A program made the translations under genes and the position numbers. Below are positions 22,071 through 25,724 of a DNA stretch of 25,724 bases, in pieces. The notes under the pieces are model-generated. The model had not been told where the DNA came from. It made no database searches and worked only from the letters and a program-made list of their open reading frames with translations. The DNA is taken from positions 1 through 25,724 of the forward strand of contig JAPLSP010000654.1 of the NCBI GenBank assembly GCA_026398575.1, written 5' to 3'. How positions within the stretch are numbered: the first letter of the stretch is position 1; each line of letters begins with the position of its first letter. Source of the DNA: Candidatus Sumerlaeota bacterium (GTDB taxonomy: Bacteria > Sumerlaeota > Sumerlaeia > JADFCT01).

Positions 22071-23783
22071 GCGAAACTCGTTTTTCAAATAGCGCGAAAC
22101 CGCGCGCTTATCCCGATGATTGCCCTTGGATGCCTGGGCGCGCTCCTGCCCGGGTGCGCGCAGTTTGGCTCATGGGTGTCGGAGCGCGCGGATAATGCGG
22201 CCTACGAGATCGTCCGCCAAAAGCATCTGGAGGCGTTTGACAAGATCACGACCTTCAGCATTGCGCAGAAGACCGAGCCGGCGGCGCAACGCCTGCGCGC
22301 CCAGGCCACGCGGATGGACGTTGCCCTGATCAACTCCTATACCACGCCCTCCTGCCTGCTGTCTTTGGCCGATGCGCTGGCTATTTCGATTGCCCACAGC
22401 CGCGATTATCAGTCGCGTAAAGAAGGATTGTATCAAAAGGCGCTGGCGCTTTCCGAGACGCGCCGCGATTTCGGTTACGTCTTCTCGCCGGATTTGCAGG
22501 CCTCGATCAATTACGAACGCAACGATCCGCTTCTCGCTGCGCCCGGCTTGGGAAACAAAAGCATCGGCACGGAGGGATACATTTTTTCGCCCAGCATCCG
22601 CAAAGTTTTCGAGACGGGGCTGGTGCTGAGCGTCAACTACACGCACGCGCTGTCGCGGTTCATCGAGAGCCCCAGCCTGCCGAACAGCAACAATCAGCTG
22701 TCGGTCGAGGCCTCGCAGCCGCTCTTCGAGCTGATCAATCCGCTTGTGACTTACGAGCCACTGCGGCAGGCGGAACGCAGCATGATTTACGACACTCTCG
22801 GCTTCAAACGCTACCAGCGGTCATTCGTCATCGGCATCGCCTCGCAGTACTACGGCCTGCTGGGCGCGCTCGACAACCTCCACAACCAGGAGTCGAATTA
22901 TCGCAGCACGGTGTACAATCGCGAGCGCGCCGAGATGCTGGCCTCCGTGGGCAACATGGCGGAATTCGAAGTGGATCAGGCGCATCAGAGCGAGCTGGTC
23001 GCCGCCGAGGGCTACAGCGACGGGCAGGCCGCATACCTGGACCAACTGGACCAGTTCAAGATTGCGCTCGGACTCGGCGTCAAGGACCTTGATCTGCATT
23101 TCGGACCCGATCCGGCCGAGCTGACCTCTGTTTCCTTGTCCGCAATGGTCCCCCCGGAGATCGGCGTGAAAGAAGCCATCGAGATCGCCCTGGCCAATCG
23201 CTATGACATGCGGGTGGCGCAGGGCGCTGTCCAGGACGGCGAGCGCGCCGTGGCGATTGCGATGCGGGCTTTCTTGCCGAATCTGACGGCGCGCTATAAA
23301 TGGACGGAAACGGGCAAAGGCGTCGGCGACACCGGGCGCATCAGCTCGAAGGAAGACAGCCAGAGATGGGGCCTGGACTTCGGCATCTGGACCGACTGGA
23401 CGCACAAGCGCAATGCTTATCAAAACAGTGTTATCGCGCTGGAACAGACACGGCGGGCCGTGGAACAGTTGCGCGAGCAGATCGTCTTGGAGGTCCGCGC
23501 CGCCTGGCGCCAGCTCGAACGGCTCCGGCGGCAGGATCAGATTAATAAAGAAAGCCTGCGCCTTTCCGAGCGGCGCGTGGAGAGCACGGGGCTCTCGCTG
23601 GACATGGGCAAGGTCAAAGCGCGCGATCTGCTGGACGCTCAGAACGCCCTGCTGAGTTCGCGCAACGCCGTGACCGCGGCGCAAGTGGATTACCTGATCA
23701 AGAATCTGAATTTCTGGAACGCGCTCGAACGGCTGGAAATAGACGAGAAAGGTTCATGGAATGTCCGGAAAAACGCCCAGTGA
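22068..23783 (+). CDS. TolC-family outer-membrane efflux lipoprotein
   Basis: 571 residues from a TTG start. The N-terminus is a lipoprotein signal peptide with lipobox LPGC (Cys30), as in many OprM/NodT-type channels. Two long helical repeats typical of outer-membrane efflux proteins follow: DALAISIAHSRDYQSRKEGL opens the first, GVKEAIEIALANRYDMRVAQ the second, with extended heptad-type helices (LEQTRRAVEQLREQIVLEVR). The protein would form the trimeric outer-membrane tunnel for the exporter encoded next. It overlaps the downstream adaptor gene by 23 bp, so the two are co-translated. It is somewhat longer than typical TolC homologues (about 450-500), the extra length being mainly N-terminal. 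It lies downstream of the second candidate ECF promoter. Confidence 0.92.
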   Translation: MAKLVFQIARNRALIPMIALGCLGALLPGCAQFGSWVSERADNAAYEIVRQKHLEAFDKITTFSIAQKTEPAAQRLRAQATRMDVALINSYTTPSCLLSLADALAISIAHSRDYQSRKEGLYQKALALSETRRDFGYVFSPDLQASINYERNDPLLAAPGLGNKSIGTEGYIFSPSIRKVFETGLVLSVNYTHALSRFIESPSLPNSNNQLSVEASQPLFELINPLVTYEPLRQAERSMIYDTLGFKRYQRSFVIGIASQYYGLLGALDNLHNQESNYRSTVYNRERAEMLASVGNMAEFEVDQAHQSELVAAEGYSDGQAAYLDQLDQFKIALGLGVKDLDLHFGPDPAELTSVSLSAMVPPEIGVKEAIEIALANRYDMRVAQGAVQDGERAVAIAMRAFLPNLTARYKWTETGKGVGDTGRISSKEDSQRWGLDFGIWTDWTHKRNAYQNSVIALEQTRRAVEQLREQIVLEVRAAWRQLERLRRQDQINKESLRLSERRVESTGLSLDMGKVKARDLLDAQNALLSSRNAVTAAQVDYLIKNLNFWNALERLEIDEKGSWNVRKNAQ

Positions 23784-25545
23784 GGAAAATGCGCGGGAGA
23801 TGACGACGCTGAGACCGGCGCCTCGAAAGCCGGCGCGGCGGCGGCGATGGGTGATCGCGGCCATTGGCATACTCGTGCTCGCGGCGGCGGCGTTCGCCGG
23901 GTATTGGGCATATTTCCGCAAGAGCGCTTCCTTCGGCATAAACCTCAAAACCGCCGCGCGTTGCCGCGTCATGCGCGGACGCATGACGATCACGTCGCTG
24001 CAATCGGGGGAGTTGGCGGCCAAAAAAGAACGGTCCATCAAGAACGAGACGGAACGCGAAGCCAAGATCATCAATATCGTTGATGATGGCGCCACCGTCA
24101 CGTCGGGTGACGTGCTGGTCGAACTCGACGCCACCGAGGTCAAAGACAGTCTGCGCAAGTCGCAGTCCTTCGCCGCCCAAGCGGAGGCCGATTATAACCA
24201 GGCCAAGACGCAGGCGGAATTGGATCAGGTGAAAAATGCGGCTGACGTGGAGGCCGCCGTCCTCAAGAAAAGCCTCGGAGAGCTGGACCTGAAAAAATAC
24301 CAGGAGGCGGAATTTCCACAGCAAGTTCGCAAAGCCAAAATGGATATTACCCTGTCTGAAGCGGACCTCAAGCGGGCCGAGACCACGCTGGAGAAGACGC
24401 AGAAGATGGTGGACAGGGGATATGCAAACCGCCAGGATCTCGAGGTGGCGCAACTCGCCAAGCAGAAAAGTGAGATTGAGCTCGAGAACAATCGCGCGAA
24501 CCTGAGCATGCTCACGGACTATACGAGCATTAAGGATTTGAAGGAAAAACAAAAAGCGGTGAACGATGCCACGGCTGAGATTGCGCGCCTGAAAAAGACC
24601 GGCGAGACCGAACGCAAGCGGGCCGAAGTCAACATTCAATCCAAAAAAGTGCAGATGGAGATCGCGCAGACCGAGGTCAAAAAGGTCCAGGAACGCGTGG
24701 ACAAAGCCACTATCAGAGCCGATTTCAACGGCCGGGTTTTCTATCCTGATACCCCGTATTGGCGCTCCGATCAGAAGATCGAAAAACACGCCAAGGTCTA
24801 TTTTCAGCAGCAAATCCTGGTCTTCCCCGACACGTCGGCCTGGCAGATCAAGACCGCGGTGCCCGAGGCCACCATCAAGCGCATCAAGCCGGGGCAGGAA
24901 GCCGTCGTGGCCATTGACGCCGTTCCCAACGAGGTTCACAAGGCCCGCGTGGCGCGCATCAGCTTCGCGCCGCAGCAGGATAATTGGGGAGACGATCGCG
25001 GCGTTCGCAAATACTCGGTCATGATGGACCTGCTGACCACGCCGTCGGTGGACCTCAAGCCCGGCATGTCGGCGATGATGGAAATCGTTTTGGAGCAGAT
25101 TCCCGACGCTATCTATGTCCCGCTGCAGGCTGTGACCGATCGCGGGGACATGCAATACGCCTATCGGATTCAAGGCGGCGCCGTGAAGCAAATCGAAGTG
25201 CGGACCGGCGCCAGCGACGAGCATAACGTCCAGATTATCGAAGGCCTGAATGAAGGCGATCATCTGCTCCTCTATGCGCCCGTCGAGGCGGAGATCGCCA
25301 CGGGGATGAAGGAACGCCCCACGGACAAAGCCCGCAAACAGGGCGAAAAGGCGGCCAGGGACAAGAAGGAGAGCGGCGAGAAAAAAGAAAGTGATGATAT
25401 GACTACCAAGGCCGGACAAGGCGACGGCAAAGCGGCGAAGGATGCGGCGGATAGCCCGGCGATAAAATCCTCCGCAACCTCCGCAAGCGCCGCGACCGCC
25501 GGCGAAGCGTCTCCGCCAGCTCCTGCAGGGGTGGAGCAGCCATGA
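23761..25545 (+). CDS. Periplasmic adaptor (membrane fusion protein, MacA/HlyD type)
   Basis: 594 residues. A short basic cytoplasmic tail and one membrane helix (about 30-51) are followed by the first half of a lipoyl/barrel-sandwich domain (REAKIINIVDDGATVTSGDV, VELDATEV). A long coiled-coil hairpin (about 128-320, Lys/Glu/Gln-rich) then leads to the second lipoyl half (VDKATIRADFNGRVFYP) and beta-barrel/membrane-proximal domains (KPGQEAVVAIDAVP, LKPGMSAMMEIVLEQIPDAI). The last 75 residues are a low-complexity Lys/Glu/Ala/Ser tail, unusual for the family and of unknown use. It links the inner-membrane ABC permease to the TolC-like tunnel. GAAAGG precedes the ATG inside the end of the TolC gene, and the stop overlaps the permease start by 4 bp (ATGA). 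Confidence 0.92.
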   Translation: MSGKTPSEENAREMTTLRPAPRKPARRRRWVIAAIGILVLAAAAFAGYWAYFRKSASFGINLKTAARCRVMRGRMTITSLQSGELAAKKERSIKNETEREAKIINIVDDGATVTSGDVLVELDATEVKDSLRKSQSFAAQAEADYNQAKTQAELDQVKNAADVEAAVLKKSLGELDLKKYQEAEFPQQVRKAKMDITLSEADLKRAETTLEKTQKMVDRGYANRQDLEVAQLAKQKSEIELENNRANLSMLTDYTSIKDLKEKQKAVNDATAEIARLKKTGETERKRAEVNIQSKKVQMEIAQTEVKKVQERVDKATIRADFNGRVFYPDTPYWRSDQKIEKHAKVYFQQQILVFPDTSAWQIKTAVPEATIKRIKPGQEAVVAIDAVPNEVHKARVARISFAPQQDNWGDDRGVRKYSVMMDLLTTPSVDLKPGMSAMMEIVLEQIPDAIYVPLQAVTDRGDMQYAYRIQGGAVKQIEVRTGASDEHNVQIIEGLNEGDHLLLYAPVEAEIATGMKERPTDKARKQGEKAARDKKESGEKKESDDMTTKAGQGDGKAAKDAADSPAIKSSATSASAATAGEASPPAPAGVEQP

Positions 25546-25724
25546 ACCTCCTTCAGCTGAGCCGCATCCTGCGCCTCGGCATCAAAAACCTGATGCGATA
25601 CAAGCTGCGGGCGGGCCTGACCATCCTCGGCATCGTCTTCGGAGTCTGTTCCGTCGTGGCGATGCTGAGCGTCGGCGAGGGCGCCAGCCAGGAAATCCAG
25701 GCGGCCATCCAGCGCCTGGGCAGC
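25542..25724 (+). CDS. MacB/FtsX-type ABC transporter permease (5' part, cut by window)
   Basis: First 61 residues only. The start overlaps the adaptor stop in an ATGA. The sequence LRLGIKNLMRYKLRAGLTIL, then GIVFGVCSVVAMLSVGEGAS, is the typical opening of a MacB periplasmic-core/FtsX permease: an amphipathic segment, first membrane helix, then the start of the periplasmic domain. Unlike E. coli MacB there is no ATP-binding domain in front of the permease, so the ATPase is probably a separate gene beyond the window. With the adaptor and TolC-like protein this would make a tripartite mechanotransmission exporter for peptides, lipids or toxic compounds. Confidence 0.88.
   Translation, partial: MNLLQLSRILRLGIKNLMRYKLRAGLTILGIVFGVCSVVAMLSVGEGASQEIQAAIQRLGS

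Noticed and set aside
23698..25419. 573-codon open frame antisense to the adaptor gene
   Set aside because: Composition is Leu/His/Gly/Arg-rich shadow sequence; the plus strand encodes a complete adaptor protein.

Overview
The window is bacterial and compact, fairly GC-rich, and most genes have recognisable Shine-Dalgarno sites. The gene content points to an environmental Gram-negative, most likely in or near the PVC group (Planctomycetota, Lentisphaerota, Verrucomicrobiota) or a neighbouring candidate phylum. It includes a Ser/Thr kinase fused to a formylglycine-generating-enzyme-like domain, a very large exported beta-propeller protein with an inserted methyltransferase-like domain, Ser-Pro and Ala-Pro linkers, and a TolC-type exporter that implies an outer membrane. 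There is no rRNA or other marker, so the phylum is an inference.

Left third (1-7991, all minus strand): a tightly packed operon read right to left. It encodes a 958-residue exported protein, a zinc-ribbon-fused TolQ/ExbB/MotA-type channel with a long C-terminal tail, two ExbD-like partners (only one has the membrane aspartate), and a membrane-spanning Ser/Thr kinase with an extracytoplasmic FGE-sulfatase-type domain that runs off the window. Gaps are 1-14 bp between the last four genes. I read this as a proton-motive-force-driven envelope machine with its own kinase, and it is the best candidate here for an undescribed system.

Middle (8267-14111, plus strand): a serine O-acetyltransferase whose last codons run into a heptamer repeat, then a two-gene thiol-redox operon (DsbD/CcdA-type membrane protein fused to a TlpA thioredoxin, followed by an exported TlpA-rhodanese protein), then a gene-free stretch of about 600 bp full of repeats and inverted repeats, then glmS. 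A 15-bp tandem repeat and a 238-bp nested inverted repeat built from short CTTTAG/CTAAAG palindromes occupy the gene-free stretch.

Right part (14112-25724): a 1278-residue exported PQQ-type propeller / methyltransferase-like / propeller / malectin-like protein converges on a clan-A glycoside-hydrolase-like protein. Then come a small exported orphan and a TolC - MacA/HlyD-type - FtsX/MacB-type permease operon cut by the window end. A 65-bp palindromic repeat occurs twice in opposite orientation (14204 and 21784). A separate 47-bp sequence occurs twice, each time upstream of a plus-strand gene (20708 and 21903). It has the layout of an extracytoplasmic-function sigma promoter (AAC, 16 bases, CGTC), so the orphan and the efflux operon may be co-regulated.

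No tRNA, rRNA, CRISPR array, insertion sequence with a transposase, or replication origin was seen.
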